Shown: positions 29,277 to 38,888, counted from the stretch's first letter. The stretch is 64,000 bases of DNA from Arsenophonus apicola (GCF_020268605.1 NZ_CP084222.1:2046001-2110000); one strand, 5' to 3'. Translations and numbers: made by a program. Notes: generated by a model not told the origin, from the letters alone.

Positions 29277-30092
29277 ATGAATGCAACAACTATTCCTATT
29301 CTTATGTACCATCATGTTAGCCCGTCTCCCGGGTTAGTTACTTTATCGCCAAAAACCTTCACCCAACAGATGACATGGTTAGCTAATAGCGGCTGGAAAA
29401 CCCTTTCGACAAAAGAATTAGAGCAATTTTATCAGGGTAAAGCTTTTCCACGCAAGAGTGTCGTGATCACTTTTGATGATGGTTATTTAGATAATTGGGT
29501 TTACGCTTTTCCTGTGTTAGAACAACTGCAGCTTAAAGCCAGTATCTTTCTTATTACAAAAGATATTGGCAATGGTCAGGTTAGAAAACTATCTAATATT
29601 AAATATTCACACCGTGAATGTGAAGCAAAGATACGTAACGGTCAAGCCGATGATGTTATGCTGCGATGGTCAGAAGTTGAGCGCATGCAAGCTAGTGGAT
29701 TAATCGAATTCCATAACCACACTCATTCACATTTACGTTGGGATCAATTGGAAACTAATATTGAAAGACGCCATGCAGCATTAATTGCAGATATTGAACA
29801 ATGCCGTAATATGCTTATCCAACAACTTGGTTATTGCAGTCAGCATTTATGTTGGCCACAAGGATTTTATAATCGAGACTACGCAAAAATTGCCAAAGAG
29901 CTGGGATTTAATTATCTCTATACGACTGAACGTCGTATGAATAAAGCTTGCCAACCAGAACCTTGGCGATTAGGACGAATTAGCACCAAAGAAAGAGAAG
30001 ATACTCGGTGGCTAAAACGTCGTCTTTTCTATTACTCTACACCAATTCTCTCTTCACTTTATGCTTTACATAAAGGACCTAGATATACTTAA
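29277..30092 (+). CDS. Polysaccharide deacetylase (NodB fold), WalW-like
   Basis: A 271-residue hydrolase predicted to remove acetyl groups from a sugar of lipopolysaccharide or another glycan. Seen: IPILMYHHVSPSPGLVTLSP at the start, the metal-binding NodB motif VITFDDGYLDN, the His motif HNHTHSHLRW, and CWPQGFYNRDYAKIAKELGF. It resembles WalW-type proteins found beside glycosyltransferases of LPS core loci, fitting the broken glycosyltransferase upstream. No signal peptide. The ATG lacks an evident Shine-Dalgarno. In 29024-29276 only a 17-codon frame MKKNLLLIDNLTNDANN at 29055 is seen, possibly a remnant. Confidence 0.8.
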   Translation: MNATTIPILMYHHVSPSPGLVTLSPKTFTQQMTWLANSGWKTLSTKELEQFYQGKAFPRKSVVITFDDGYLDNWVYAFPVLEQLQLKASIFLITKDIGNGQVRKLSNIKYSHRECEAKIRNGQADDVMLRWSEVERMQASGLIEFHNHTHSHLRWDQLETNIERRHAALIADIEQCRNMLIQQLGYCSQHLCWPQGFYNRDYAKIAKELGFNYLYTTERRMNKACQPEPWRLGRISTKEREDTRWLKRRLFYYSTPILSSLYALHKGPRYT

Positions 30093-30170
30093 TGCAATAA
30101 GCGCTATTTACTTTAAACAAAGAGCCAGTTAGTAAATAAATTTATTGTTTGCCATTTTGCCAAATAATTT

Positions 30171-30661
30171 TTATTTGCGAGTACGGCTTTCTAGTTGAAT
30201 GGTTAAGCTTTCAATGCGCTCGGCCATTTCTTTCGTTAATTTGGTTAACTCTGTATTTTGTTGAAGTAATACAAATAATTGCTCAGCGTTATATTCGGCA
30301 ATAGCTTGCCTTTGCGCCGTTGCTTCAGCTAAATCTTCTCTATGTTGAGCATCAGCTATCGCATGTGCTTGATCACGTTCAGATTGCCGAGTTTGTGCAA
30401 GTAATATTAACGGCGCCGCATAGGCTGCTTGCAGACTAAAAGTTAAATTCAGTAAAATAAACGGATAGGGATCAAATTTAGTGATCCCTGTTATATTAAG
30501 ATAGATCCATACAGCCACAACAACAGTTTGCCCAATTAAAAAACCAGGGGTGCCAAAAAAGCGCGCAAATGCTTCTGCCTTAAGAGCAAACCATTCATCA
30601 CCAAATGTATGATTATGGCCTTTAAGCGGCTGATAAAAGCGAATTTTTTATGTTCCGACAT
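30171..30661 (-). pseudogene. DUF1003-type membrane protein with a one-base shift in an A-run
   Basis: The natural start is the ATG at 30661 with GGGGAG upstream: MSEHKK, then an A6 run (30644-30649). One more A would lead into IRFYQPLKGHNHTFGDEWFALKAEAFARFFGTPGFLIGQTVVVAVWIYLN, typical of DUF1003 proteins. As written the good frame has a TAA just before that segment and the ATG frame ends early. The remainder has two membrane segments and a C-terminal coiled coil (AEATAQRQAIAEYNAEQLFVL...). A GTG at 30518 could start a 115-residue fragment. Function unknown. Confidence 0.72.
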
Positions 30662-31238
30662 AAGCACCAACTCCCCTATGATAAAAACCATTCTAATTAT
30701 CTATTTGCAAATCTAGTTTAAAACTAAAAACAATAAAATTAGCAAATACAATATAAATAAAAAGTATAAACCAATTTTCTGTCATTGCTGAAAACAATGC
30801 TAACCCCGCTGATTATTATTTTATTAAAGTAATTTTGTTTATTATCAATTTTTTTAAATACTTTTATCATTATTTCATAAACTTTAATTTAATAATTTCT
30901 CTCTCAGAAATGCTATTCACAATTAACATTACATTACCTGATATAAAAGAAATAAAGTTACGAACGTTAATTAAATAAAAAAACATAAAAATTGATATAA
31001 AAAAAATAAATTTATTAAAAATATAATCTCATTATATTGTTAATTTTTAGTAACTACGTAAAAATAAAATATAATTTTTTAATTTATATGTTAAATTACA
31101 AAGAATAATATTAGTTATAACATAACTTTTTTTAATAAAAATTAATTCGTTAGATAACAAATAAACGAATATCATTCATTTTGTATATACATAGAGTGAA
31201 AGTACTTAATTTTTTTACAAAATAATGGAGCAATTTAT
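30662..31238. other. AT-rich divergent spacer
   Basis: About 580 bases between the DUF1003-type gene (leftward) and the chitin-binding gene (rightward). Region 30830-31200 is almost all A/T. No operator recognised. Confidence 0.4.
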
Positions 31239-31604
31239 ATGAATCAACAAAATGATATCTGTCTAAATACCGCAGAATGGATCAAAGATGCTGCCTATCA
31301 AAATGGTATGCGAGTAAAATGGAATAATGCTATTTGGCAAGCAAAATGGTGGATCAAAGGCACTGAACCAGGATATCCTGAACCAGGCAGCGGTGAATTA
31401 CCTTGGGAAAAAATAAAAAATTGTGATGCTGATTTATGTTATACAGCCACACCGTGGCTAAAAGAGGCAGCTTACCAGATCGGAGCTCAAGTCAAATGGA
31501 ATAAAGCTGTTTGGGAAGCAAAATGGTGGAGTAAAGGCACTGAACCAGGCTTCCCAGAGCCAGATAGTGGCGAATTTCCGTGGAAAAAAATAAAAGATTG
31601 TTAA
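31239..31604 (+). CDS. Stand-alone protein of two chitin-binding modules
   Basis: 121 residues made of two tandem copies of a ~55-residue module: residues 8-62 and 67-121. Each has W-(I/L)-K-(D/E)-AAYQ-x-G, VKWN(N/K)A(I/V)W, AKWW-x-KGTEPG and PEP-x-SGE(L/F)PW, the aromatic pattern of the carbohydrate-binding module 5/12 (chitin-binding type 3) family. Each module starts and ends with Cys (C8/C62, C67/C121). There is no catalytic domain and no signal peptide. GGAG lies eight bases before the ATG. It could bind insect or fungal chitin if exported by a non-Sec route. Isolated on the plus strand next to phage tail genes. Confidence 0.82.
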   Translation: MNQQNDICLNTAEWIKDAAYQNGMRVKWNNAIWQAKWWIKGTEPGYPEPGSGELPWEKIKNCDADLCYTATPWLKEAAYQIGAQVKWNKAVWEAKWWSKGTEPGFPEPDSGEFPWKKIKDC

Positions 31605-31843
31605 AAAAGCATTGTAAAATAAATCACAGTAATCTTCTGTTTTTTATTGGCTAAAATAGACTATTTTTAATCTGATCTAACAGATGTCAAATTATTACAA
31701 AACAGCTGTTAGATCAAAGGTAATTTATATTCTTACTATATTAACTTTACTATTTCAAATAACTAACTTGCATTATAATTAAAAATAGTATTTCATAAAT
31801 TAATGATTGAAAAATTATTCTAATAACAAATAAAATAACTTTT

Positions 31844-32281
31844 TTATTTAGGCAACTTTGGCCATTTGATATTAGGCGCAATTGATATATCTATACGACT
31901 TAATAGCACGCGATAGGTTTTCCACTCCATCAATTTTTTATATTCTTCATCAGTTGCTATATTCAAATCAATGGCATCCTGTAAGGGAGCTATGATCCCC
32001 GCTGCATTTTGCATTAATTCAATTTTTGTATTTTCTGCATCTTTAATTAATTCATTTTTAGATTTAGGTGGAATATCAATCCAAATAGGTGCGCCATTTT
32101 GATCTGCACCTAACATTTTTCCATCAGGCGGCGCACAAAGTGCATACTCTTTATATATATTAAAAGGAATTTTAGTCGCTTCATCATCCCAAGTCCCAGC
32201 ACTAATGTAACTATCTTTCAAAGATTCAGATAACCAACATAATTTTGTTGCACTAAAGTAATAAACATTATCTTCTTTCAT
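31844..32281 (-). CDS. Phage tail fibre assembly protein (Tfa type)
   Basis: A 145-residue chaperone-like protein from the ATG at 32281 (AGGATGG upstream, inside the end of the fibre gene); the frame is open up to 32305. Seen: VYYFSATKLCWLSESLKDSYISAGTWDDEA, the segment PPDGKMLGADQNGAPIWIDIPP and a charged helical tail, all typical of Tfa proteins that help trimerise or attach tail fibres. It starts two bases after the fibre gene, the usual order. Frame intact although the fibre gene is broken. Confidence 0.82.
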   Translation of the reverse strand: MKEDNVYYFSATKLCWLSESLKDSYISAGTWDDEATKIPFNIYKEYALCAPPDGKMLGADQNGAPIWIDIPPKSKNELIKDAENTKIELMQNAAGIIAPLQDAIDLNIATDEEYKKLMEWKTYRVLLSRIDISIAPNIKWPKLPK

Positions 32282-32283
32282 TG

Positions 32284-33901
32284 TTACCATCCTATTGCAA
32301 TCCATCTCATATCAACTAGTGGAGAAGCATTACTGCCATTAGTTACCTTGGTTTGGCGCATGGTAAAGCCACTATTATTGGCATCTAATATATTAGGCGT
32401 ATACAATTCAGTTAGATTTGAATTAGAGTTGAAATTAGCGACCCCCATACTGGCCAAAGCATTAGGAAAAGTAATAGGAAAGAAATTTCTTGAACTATTT
32501 TTTCTAGGAACACGTCCCCATTGAATAATTATGCCCGTGTAAGGCTCTTTCATCCAACCATTTACCGCTTTTTTAGCGCTCCATTTAATACCAACTAATT
32601 TAGCATCAATCTGCTGCTTATTATAATTATCCTCTTGAATAGCAAATGTTCCTTGCTTTTCTGGTAAATAGATAACTTGATGGGTATTATTATTGCGGAT
32701 AAAAAATTTATGGGTATTTCTTGCACAAACTAAGTCATAGTCAGCTTTGTCTGCACCTAATCTGATGACAGCATCGCTGGTAGGATGAATAGCGTTAAAA
32801 CCATAAGCAGTTATATGATCTAAAGTATTAGTTGCAGCTAATGTACTTGAATAAGTAGGAAATGATATTGAATACTTAATGTTGTTATTACTATTTCTAG
32901 CCACTACGTTATAAGCACTATTACCAGAAATATACAAAGATACCTGCTGGACATTATTTTTCATTGACATACCAGCATAATGATCTGTTTTCACTAAATC
33001 TAAGGCAGAAAATTGCACAGCCCGACTATCTTTAACTTTAACAAATTGATTATCAATTTCCTTTTTTGTATATGAGTTAACAACAGTTTGTATCCAGGCA
33101 CCAGCCTTTATCCCACCTGACGATACGGGTGTAGAATTTTCAAAAACCCGTTTTGGTAACTCACCTGCCCAGCGGTAATATCTATTTTCTTTCTCATATT
33201 GCAATGCATGATAACGGCTTGTTATTTCAAATCCTTTTTCAAATGAATCGACTAAAATATAATCAGACATGCCTGATTGATTAAGATCAAACAAGGTCGG
33301 TTGACCATTTTGATCAAAACCAAGCTGCTTATTTTTACGGTTTTTTGCATCAGGTAATGCAGGTATATCAATGTCATTAACCCGTATCGATCTAATCCAT
33401 ATCTTTTATAGCAGATTGCATTACGCCAAGGTTAACCGCATCATTATCATTTTTAGGTTGACTAATATTAGAAATACGATAATTCTTAGCATCAAAATAA
33501 TTTGCTAGCTTACTTGGTTGCTGCAGCAGTAGCGACGCATTTTCTAACACTTGTTGAACTAACATCGTGAGATAATCAAATGCATTTTCATGTTGTTTGG
33601 CATGAAATTGTTTGCATTTTTCAAATGCTATCTCTTGTTTTGCTGGTAAACGTCTCTCTATCAATAAATGATTTCCATTAAATAAAGGGGATGACAAAAT
33701 GATTTTGCCTCCTTCGTCACAATTAACACCGATTACTGTATAATCCTTATTTAATGTCTATCTTTGTGCATGATCACCATTGCCATCAGTCATAATGACA
33801 ACTAAATGATGCTCACTAAATATTTTAAATTTATAATCAAATTCAGTTGTAGCGCAATCGCCAATATATTGGTTGGCACAAACCTCAGTAACTACCGTCA
33901 T
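32284..33901 (-). pseudogene. Phage tail fibre with one in-frame TAG and one frameshift
   Basis: One fibre gene in three pieces. It starts at the ATG 33901 (AGGAGG upstream): MTVVTEVCANQYIGDCATTEFDYKFKIF, the particle-binding head of podovirus/tailspike-type fibres. After 47 codons TAG at 33758-33760 interrupts a frame that then continues TLNKDYTVIGVNCDEGGKIILSSPLF...FDYLTMLVQQV to 33392. A one-base shift near 33391-33397 joins it to RSIRVNDIDIPALPDA... and the C-terminal part ending DMRWIAIGW, a common fibre ending. About 540 codons in all. No capsid, portal or integrase gene is nearby, so this is a prophage or tailocin remnant. Confidence 0.82.
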
Positions 33902-34434
33902 TATTGCTATCCTCCTTTTAACTAATAATGCAATAGCGATAATAAATCCTACACAGAAATAACTAAATGATCCTAAAACTATCACCGATCTATGCCTTTA
34001 GCTAACCTCAGTGCTTAGGATCGTTGTTACTATCTTTGTTCTAGTCAATATAGATGATAACCACAATAAATCTTTTAAGAAATAATCAAACCCAGGTGTA
34101 ATACCGTTATTAATATCTTTATGTTAAATACAGTGATTAACTCATTACTACTATTTTGACTGTATATTGATTAATGAGATAGCAATAATATATTGTTAAA
34201 AAATGTTATATTTGATGGTAAAAATAACGACAGTGGTAGTATTATTAGTAACCATCATTTTAATAGCGAATAGCGATTAACATCGCAAAATTCAATGGGT
34301 TTGGGTGGTTGGTAGCTTTACAGAAATTTTTGCGATTATGCGTTATTTTATTATTAGGTAACAGCCTTCTTCAGACTGGTTTAGCGGGCTTATAAATAAT
34401 AATTTTAATATATCAATGTTAACTAGTTCTTTTA
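33902..34434. other. Spacer with possible eroded gene
   Basis: About 530 bases. On the plus strand 34291-34395 one frame reads FNGFGWLVALQKFLRLCVILLLGNSLLQTGLAGL and stops; this hydrophobic segment resembles the start of a major-facilitator transporter but has no start codon and no continuation. Otherwise nothing seen. Confidence 0.35.
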
Positions 34435-35115
34435 CTATAATGTTTCGCTAGTACCTGATAAAGACAGAAAATCATTGACGCTTTGTTTTTCCAGTCCAAT
34501 TTCTTTTATTTCTTTACCTGAAGGAGAAACCAGAACGTAGATATCATAAGAACCACCACCAGATCTATATTTATGTTTATTAGCAATTATATAACCTTGA
34601 TATTTACCACTTTGAATAATATAAAAAGAATTACCGTTTGTGATAAATTTTATATCATCAATAGTTATAGGAATATTATTAAACATATTGATTATCTTAT
34701 TCCATGTTATTTTATGTATTGCTCCCGAGGTAGCCCATGCACTGGATAAGAAATAAACATCTTTTTTTATTAAAAAAACATCGACTTGTCTGATACTTTT
34801 AATATTTTTTTTGATATCCCTATTTGGCATTTCACCTAAAATTTTCACGACCTCACTCGGCGTTGCCAACATTAAAAATGAACCTGCCTTAGAGTTAGCA
34901 GCAAAGATAACTGTTTTATTATCCAATATGCGAAAACTGTTAATATTTAATTGTCGCTCTGATGCCATACTATCAATATAGTTTAACGTTGATAGACATA
35001 AATTATTTCCATATAGGTGAAAGCCTTCTTTATTTGACATAGTGCAACTCGCTGCTAATCCAATAGTAGGAAATAATATCATTAATATAAAAACATAAAA
35101 TTTTTCTTTAAGCAT
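34435..35115 (-). CDS. Hypothetical exported protein
   Basis: Not recognised. The 226-residue product has a clear signal peptide (MLKEKFYVFILMILFPTIGLAA) followed by a mature domain rich in beta-like segments (FRILDNKTVIFAANSKAGSFLML; DIYVLVSPSGKEIKEIGLE). Two cysteines (C24, C40) follow the cleavage site and could pair. The central GKYQGYIIANKHKYRSGGGSYDIYVL looks like a structured core. No operon partner; the outer-membrane barrel gene ends 190 bases upstream. Probably periplasmic or secreted. Confidence 0.6.
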   Translation of the reverse strand: MLKEKFYVFILMILFPTIGLAASCTMSNKEGFHLYGNNLCLSTLNYIDSMASERQLNINSFRILDNKTVIFAANSKAGSFLMLATPSEVVKILGEMPNRDIKKNIKSIRQVDVFLIKKDVYFLSSAWATSGAIHKITWNKIINMFNNIPITIDDIKFITNGNSFYIIQSGKYQGYIIANKHKYRSGGGSYDIYVLVSPSGKEIKEIGLEKQSVNDFLSLSGTSETL

Positions 35116-35303
35116 ACACCCTCTATTTATGCTTTTTTTGACGGTTTTTTATGGTAATAAATAAACTAAATTGATAAAAATAAGTGATGTATAAAATATA
35201 TTTAATAATATAGGCTTGAAAAATTAATTAAACAACTCTTAAAGATATTTACTCGCTAATAAGTTTATGAGCAATTCACAGCAAAAATAACTAACTTAAA
35301 ATG

Positions 35304-36284
35304 TTAAAAGTTCCAAGCAATTCCTGCCATAAACATATCTTGATCTTTATCATTAAACGAAACAACACGATTAAAGCGAAGATTAGTACTTAAATGACTA
35401 ACTAATTGATAATTTATCTCTAAGCTAATGACGCCGGCAAAATCTTTTTTGTTCTTTATTTCATGCCTATCATCGTTATAATAAGGACCAATACCCGCAC
35501 TAATATCCCAATGGGTTAATATCGGCATGACATACCAAATCTGGCCAACAACCCCTTGCCTATTAACTAGACCATTATCCCCTTCATAAAGGTAACTCAC
35601 TGAATAAGCAGCAGCATCATTGATTAAATGCTTAAACTCTAGTTGGTGACCCATTTTTAATGGTAAATTTGCCCGATTAGTTTGCGAAGTCCCTAACCAA
35701 TAACTTATCTGCATATCTTTAGTAGGAAACGAAGATGGTAGCTCATTTTGAAAGTTTGCACCAAAACCAACCATGACTGAATCTGTTGTAAAAGAATTAA
35801 GCATTTGCACATGATTATATTGGGCTTTAAGAAAGAATCCATCTGGAATAAGGTAATAAATAAACGCGACTGAACCATAAATGCCAACTCGTTTATCATT
35901 ATATTCTTGTTTATTACGGCGAGTTGTATTCATACTAAAATAGGGACCAACTGAAAAATCTAACTGTATTCGTTGATTGAAATCAACTACGCCAGTGCCT
36001 ATAACGGCAAAACCGTCGCGATGATTATTATTTGGATGGCCTTCATTGAGATAAACCAATGAAGCGAAAAAATTATCTGCTATTTTTTCACTAAAGCTTA
36101 CCTGATAGCTTCCCCAATTCATTCCGCCACCTTCACTCGCCCAACCATTTCCATAAGCCAAATTGAAAATAAATTGTCGTGACTTTATATCTTTGTTTTC
36201 ATTGGAAAGTGCAGAGGAAATAAAAAGAAACAGATGACCGATTAAAGCAATGCAAAAAAACCATACCTGTTTTTTCTTTATCAT
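35304..36284 (-). CDS. Outer-membrane beta-barrel protein
   Basis: I take the ATG at 36284 (AGG six bases upstream), giving 326 residues; the frame extends to 36329. A signal peptide (KKKQVWFFCIALIGHLFLFISSALS) is followed by alternating hydrophobic/aromatic strands with short turns throughout and a terminal aromatic strand MFMAGIAWNF, the BAM-recognition ending of outer-membrane proteins. Segments such as GVYLNEGHP-like turns and ISAGIGPYYNDD fit a 12-14 strand barrel. Specific family and substrate not recognised. Confidence 0.65.
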   Translation of the reverse strand: MIKKKQVWFFCIALIGHLFLFISSALSNENKDIKSRQFIFNLAYGNGWASEGGGMNWGSYQVSFSEKIADNFFASLVYLNEGHPNNNHRDGFAVIGTGVVDFNQRIQLDFSVGPYFSMNTTRRNKQEYNDKRVGIYGSVAFIYYLIPDGFFLKAQYNHVQMLNSFTTDSVMVGFGANFQNELPSSFPTKDMQISYWLGTSQTNRANLPLKMGHQLEFKHLINDAAAYSVSYLYEGDNGLVNRQGVVGQIWYVMPILTHWDISAGIGPYYNDDRHEIKNKKDFAGVISLEINYQLVSHLSTNLRFNRVVSFNDKDQDMFMAGIAWNF

Positions 36285-36741
36285 TTTACCTATCTTATAC
36301 TTCAAGCAGTTAATTATTATTATAGACAAAATATGCCTGCTAACATTTTTCGCAGCACAAAGTAGCAGTATGCTGGCTTTTATATTTACTGTGATAAGCT
36401 ATCAATTAAGACATTAATAATATCTGCAATTATTTATTTTGACTTTCACGTTATATCTCTGTGGTAATAACAAATGGCGATATAAAGAACTCATTGTTAA
36501 TAGTAAAATTTATAAAATGATGACTTTAAGTGGGTAATTAAAAATATAAGAACATTTAACTCTGTCTTGCATTATCAACAAGTACAACACAATAAAATGC
36601 AAATATCACAAACATTAATTTTCATTTATTTAACATAAAGTAAATATTATTTTACAAATAAATAATTTTTGACTATCTTTTGTTACTGATAATTTATTCA
36701 TACAAAAATAGATAAACAAACAACTTAGCATAAGGTAAATT
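36285..36741. other. AT-rich divergent spacer
   Basis: About 460 bases between the outer-membrane barrel gene and the histidine-rich peptide gene. Promoters for both must lie here; no operator recognised. Confidence 0.4.
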
Positions 36742-37056
36742 ATGAAAACATTATCTAAAGTTTTATTTATTACTGTATTGTTTTCTTTTGCTACTTTTAA
36801 TAGTTCAGCAAAAGTTGATAATTATGTTCAAAATTATCATGGTAGTCACGTCGGCCATGGTGGTGGTCATAGTGGTCATGCCAGTCATAGTGAGCATACT
36901 GGTACACATGGTGAACATGGTCATTCTGAAGGTCATGGCGAACAACAGGAACATGCGGATCTTAGTAGCCCAGATCCCTCTTTTTATCCGCAATTTACTG
37001 ATACTATAACCCCTTGTCAAAATGCACAACACGATATTTCTCTTTGTGATTCTTAA
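36742..37056 (+). CDS. Histidine-rich exported peptide, probable metal binder
   Basis: A 104-residue precursor with a signal peptide (MKTLSKVLFITVLFSFATFNSSA). The mature part has about 12 His in 40 residues in a repeating (G/S)H pattern: YHGSHVGHGGGHSGHASHSE, then further HG/EHGH units. Two Cys near the C-terminus (CQNAQHDISLC) could form a disulfide. AAGG precedes the ATG. Such His/Gly stretches usually bind Zn, Ni or Cu; the role here, storage, detoxification or host metal competition, is inference. No known family recognised. A second small exported protein follows 173 bases later. Confidence 0.7.
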   Translation: MKTLSKVLFITVLFSFATFNSSAKVDNYVQNYHGSHVGHGGGHSGHASHSEHTGTHGEHGHSEGHGEQQEHADLSSPDPSFYPQFTDTITPCQNAQHDISLCDS

Positions 37057-37229
37057 GATAATTATCAATAGAAGCCTCTATATCTGTTGCTGCCTAAACG
37101 GTAGCAACAGCCAGCTTTTGCTAAAAAATAACCATCCAGCAAAAAATGGCGCCAAAATAACACAACACAATATTGCTGAAAATAAAATTATTATCGAATA
37201 TAGTTTTAACCATTTAAAGAGAACAAATT

Positions 37230-37448
37230 ATGAAACAACTCGTTAAAATATTTACTATTACATCTGTTTTAGCTATCAGCTTGCTGGCTTTTGCTGATAA
37301 AAATAATTTATCAGATGCTGATAAAGATAATTCTTCAGATGAAAAAATAGCGACCGAAATGGCATGCGACACTCAGTTTGGAAATGGAGAACCACTAGGT
37401 TCAACAACTGAAAATGGTCAAAAAATAAATATTTGCTCTAGATTATAA
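37230..37448 (+). CDS. Small exported acidic protein
   Basis: A 72-residue precursor with a signal peptide (MKQLVKIFTITSVLAISLLAFA), then an Asp/Asn/Ser-rich stretch (DKNNLSDADKDNSSDEKIAT) and a short C-terminal part with two Cys (MACDTQFGNGEPLGSTTENG...NICSRL). Same strand as the histidine-rich peptide and possibly on its transcript. Family not recognised. The DxDxD-like run could bind calcium, but no complete EF-hand is present. Confidence 0.5.
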   Translation: MKQLVKIFTITSVLAISLLAFADKNNLSDADKDNSSDEKIATEMACDTQFGNGEPLGSTTENGQKINICSRL

Positions 37449-37796
37449 TAGTAAAATTATTTACCTCTTCTTAAATATTAATAAGAGATCAATATATTAA
37501 TGACAATAAAGTAAAAGAAAAATCTAACTCTACAAAATACAAACAACTTCTTTATATCCATTATGGAATATATTTGGAAGAAGAAAAATGGAGCCATAGG
37601 TAGACGGAATAAAAAATATTATAAATCAACTAGTTTTAATAGTAATTGATTATTTAAATTTCATTCATTGCGCTATTTTTGAGTTTAGGGAACTTCAACC
37701 AATTGGTTAAAAATAGTAGTAGTAATAGTATGCAATAAAACTCACTGAATTACTGTAGCTCTATCCGTGATCAGCAGAGGTTGCTAAAAGCAGAAA
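37449..37796. other. Spacer before tRNA-Ser
   Basis: About 350 bases lying downstream of both neighbours, the exported peptide (rightward) and the tRNA (leftward). No gene, attachment-site repeat or integrase remnant seen. Confidence 0.4.
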
Positions 37797-37884
37797 TGGC
37801 GGAGGAGGAGAGATTCGAACTCTCGGATGGTTTCCCATCGGCGGTTTTCAAGACCGCTGCCTTTAGCCGCTCGGCCACCCCTCC
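37797..37884 (-). tRNA. serT: tRNA-Ser (UGA)
   Basis: 88 bases with encoded CCA on the minus strand: GGAGGGG acceptor, CTTGAAA anticodon loop (anticodon TGA), a long class II variable arm and TTCGAAT T loop. In E. coli serT sits beside yccA-tusE, and tusE follows here, so the symbol rests on sequence and place. Reads UCA-type serine codons. Confidence 0.95.
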
Positions 37885-38066
37885 GCAATGTTCAAAACTA
37901 TAAACACAGCTTGAGTAGTTGTAAAGCCTTATATAATTTAATCGCTTTATATTTATGCTATAAAGTGATTATTTGCTTAATTTATCGGCATTTTACGAAT
38001 ATACTTGGGTAAAAAGCTCAATTTTGCTAAATTAGCTATACATTTTTTTAAGCTTAGAAATATCAT

Positions 38067-38396
38067 ATGTTTATATTTGAAGGTAGTGAAATTAAAACTG
38101 ATGCTGATGGTTACCTTAAAAATAGCCATGAATGGTGTGAATCCATGGTATATCTATTAGCTAAACAAGAGAATATTATATTAACAGAACAACATTGGGA
38201 AATTATTCGCTTCATTCGCGAATTTTATTTCGAATTCAATACTTCACCGTCTATTCGTATGTTAGTAAAGGCAATTGCTAAAAAATATGGTGAGGATATT
38301 GGCAATAGCCGTTATCTTTATGGCCTTTTTCCAAAAGGACCAGCAAAGCAAGCTACAAAACTTGCCGGTTTACCTAAGCCGGTAAAATGTATTTAA
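38067..38396 (+). CDS. tusE: TusE, sulfur-relay protein for tRNA 2-thiolation
   Basis: Accepts persulfide sulfur from the TusBCD complex and passes it to MnmA for mnm5s2U34 formation in tRNA. The 109-residue product (E. coli 109) has [62 protein letters not shown] and the active C-terminal Cys at residue 108 in GLPKPVKCI. Convergent with yccX, 3 bases between the stops. E. coli has yccA between tusE and serT; it is absent here. Confidence 0.96.
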   Translation: MFIFEGSEIKTDADGYLKNSHEWCESMVYLLAKQENIILTEQHWEIIRFIREFYFEFNTSPSIRMLVKAIAKKYGEDIGNSRYLYGLFPKGPAKQATKLAGLPKPVKCI

Positions 38397-38399
38397 CTA

Positions 38400-38687
38400 T
38401 TACAATGAGTGTCGAATATGAAAATCGACTACCTCTTTTTCAACATGACACTCTTCACTTTTATAATATTCAATTTTAGCACCTACTGGCCCACCCGCTT
38501 TTAACCAATCCTCTAATTGTTGAATTTGCTCTAATGTACCGAAAGCTTTAATGTTGACACTACCATCATAGCGATTATAAACATAACCATATAATCCATG
38601 TTTTTTCCCCCAATGTAACGTATGATAGCGAAATCCTACACCTTGAACTCGCCCATATATATAGTAATTTCTACCTATCTTTCGCAT
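38400..38687 (-). CDS. yccX: Acylphosphatase
   Basis: Small enzyme hydrolysing carboxyl-phosphate bonds such as acetyl-phosphate. The 95-residue product (92 in E. coli) has the signature GRVQGVGFRYHT with the phosphate-binding Arg and the catalytic Asn in YVYNRYDGSVNI. Intact; convergent with tusE. Confidence 0.94.
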   Translation of the reverse strand: MRKIGRNYYIYGRVQGVGFRYHTLHWGKKHGLYGYVYNRYDGSVNIKAFGTLEQIQQLEDWLKAGGPVGAKIEYYKSEECHVEKEVVDFHIRHSL

Positions 38688-38821
38688 TTTAGTGCTCTCT
38701 TATAATAAATAATAACTTCAACATATTGTTTTTTATGTAAACAACAGATACTCTCATAGTATAGAGTTTTTAATCTATATGGATTAGAGCTTTTAAGAAA
38801 CTAGCGTAACAGAGTGACCTG

Positions 38822-38847
38822 CTTGAAATTTATATTATTACCCACAT
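38822..38847 (+). promoter_or_regulatory. Sigma-32 heat-shock promoter of hspQ
   Basis: CTTGAAA (38822-38828), an exact -35 match, then 12 bases and CCCACAT, one position from CCCATnT. It lies about 40 bases before the hspQ ATG. E. coli hspQ is a sigma-32 gene, so the call agrees with known regulation. Confidence 0.8.
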
Positions 38848-38888
38848 ATCATTACCTATAGAATATGTAAGGCTTCTAGGAGGTAGCT

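Noticed and set aside
36805..37068. 87-codon minus-strand frame rich in Met/Thr
   Set aside because: It is the antisense of the histidine-rich gene; ATG-CAC repeats produce the pattern.
37797..37884. tRNA-Ser as an integration site for the accessory zone
   Set aside because: I saw no direct repeat of the tRNA 3' end and no integrase gene on the phage side.
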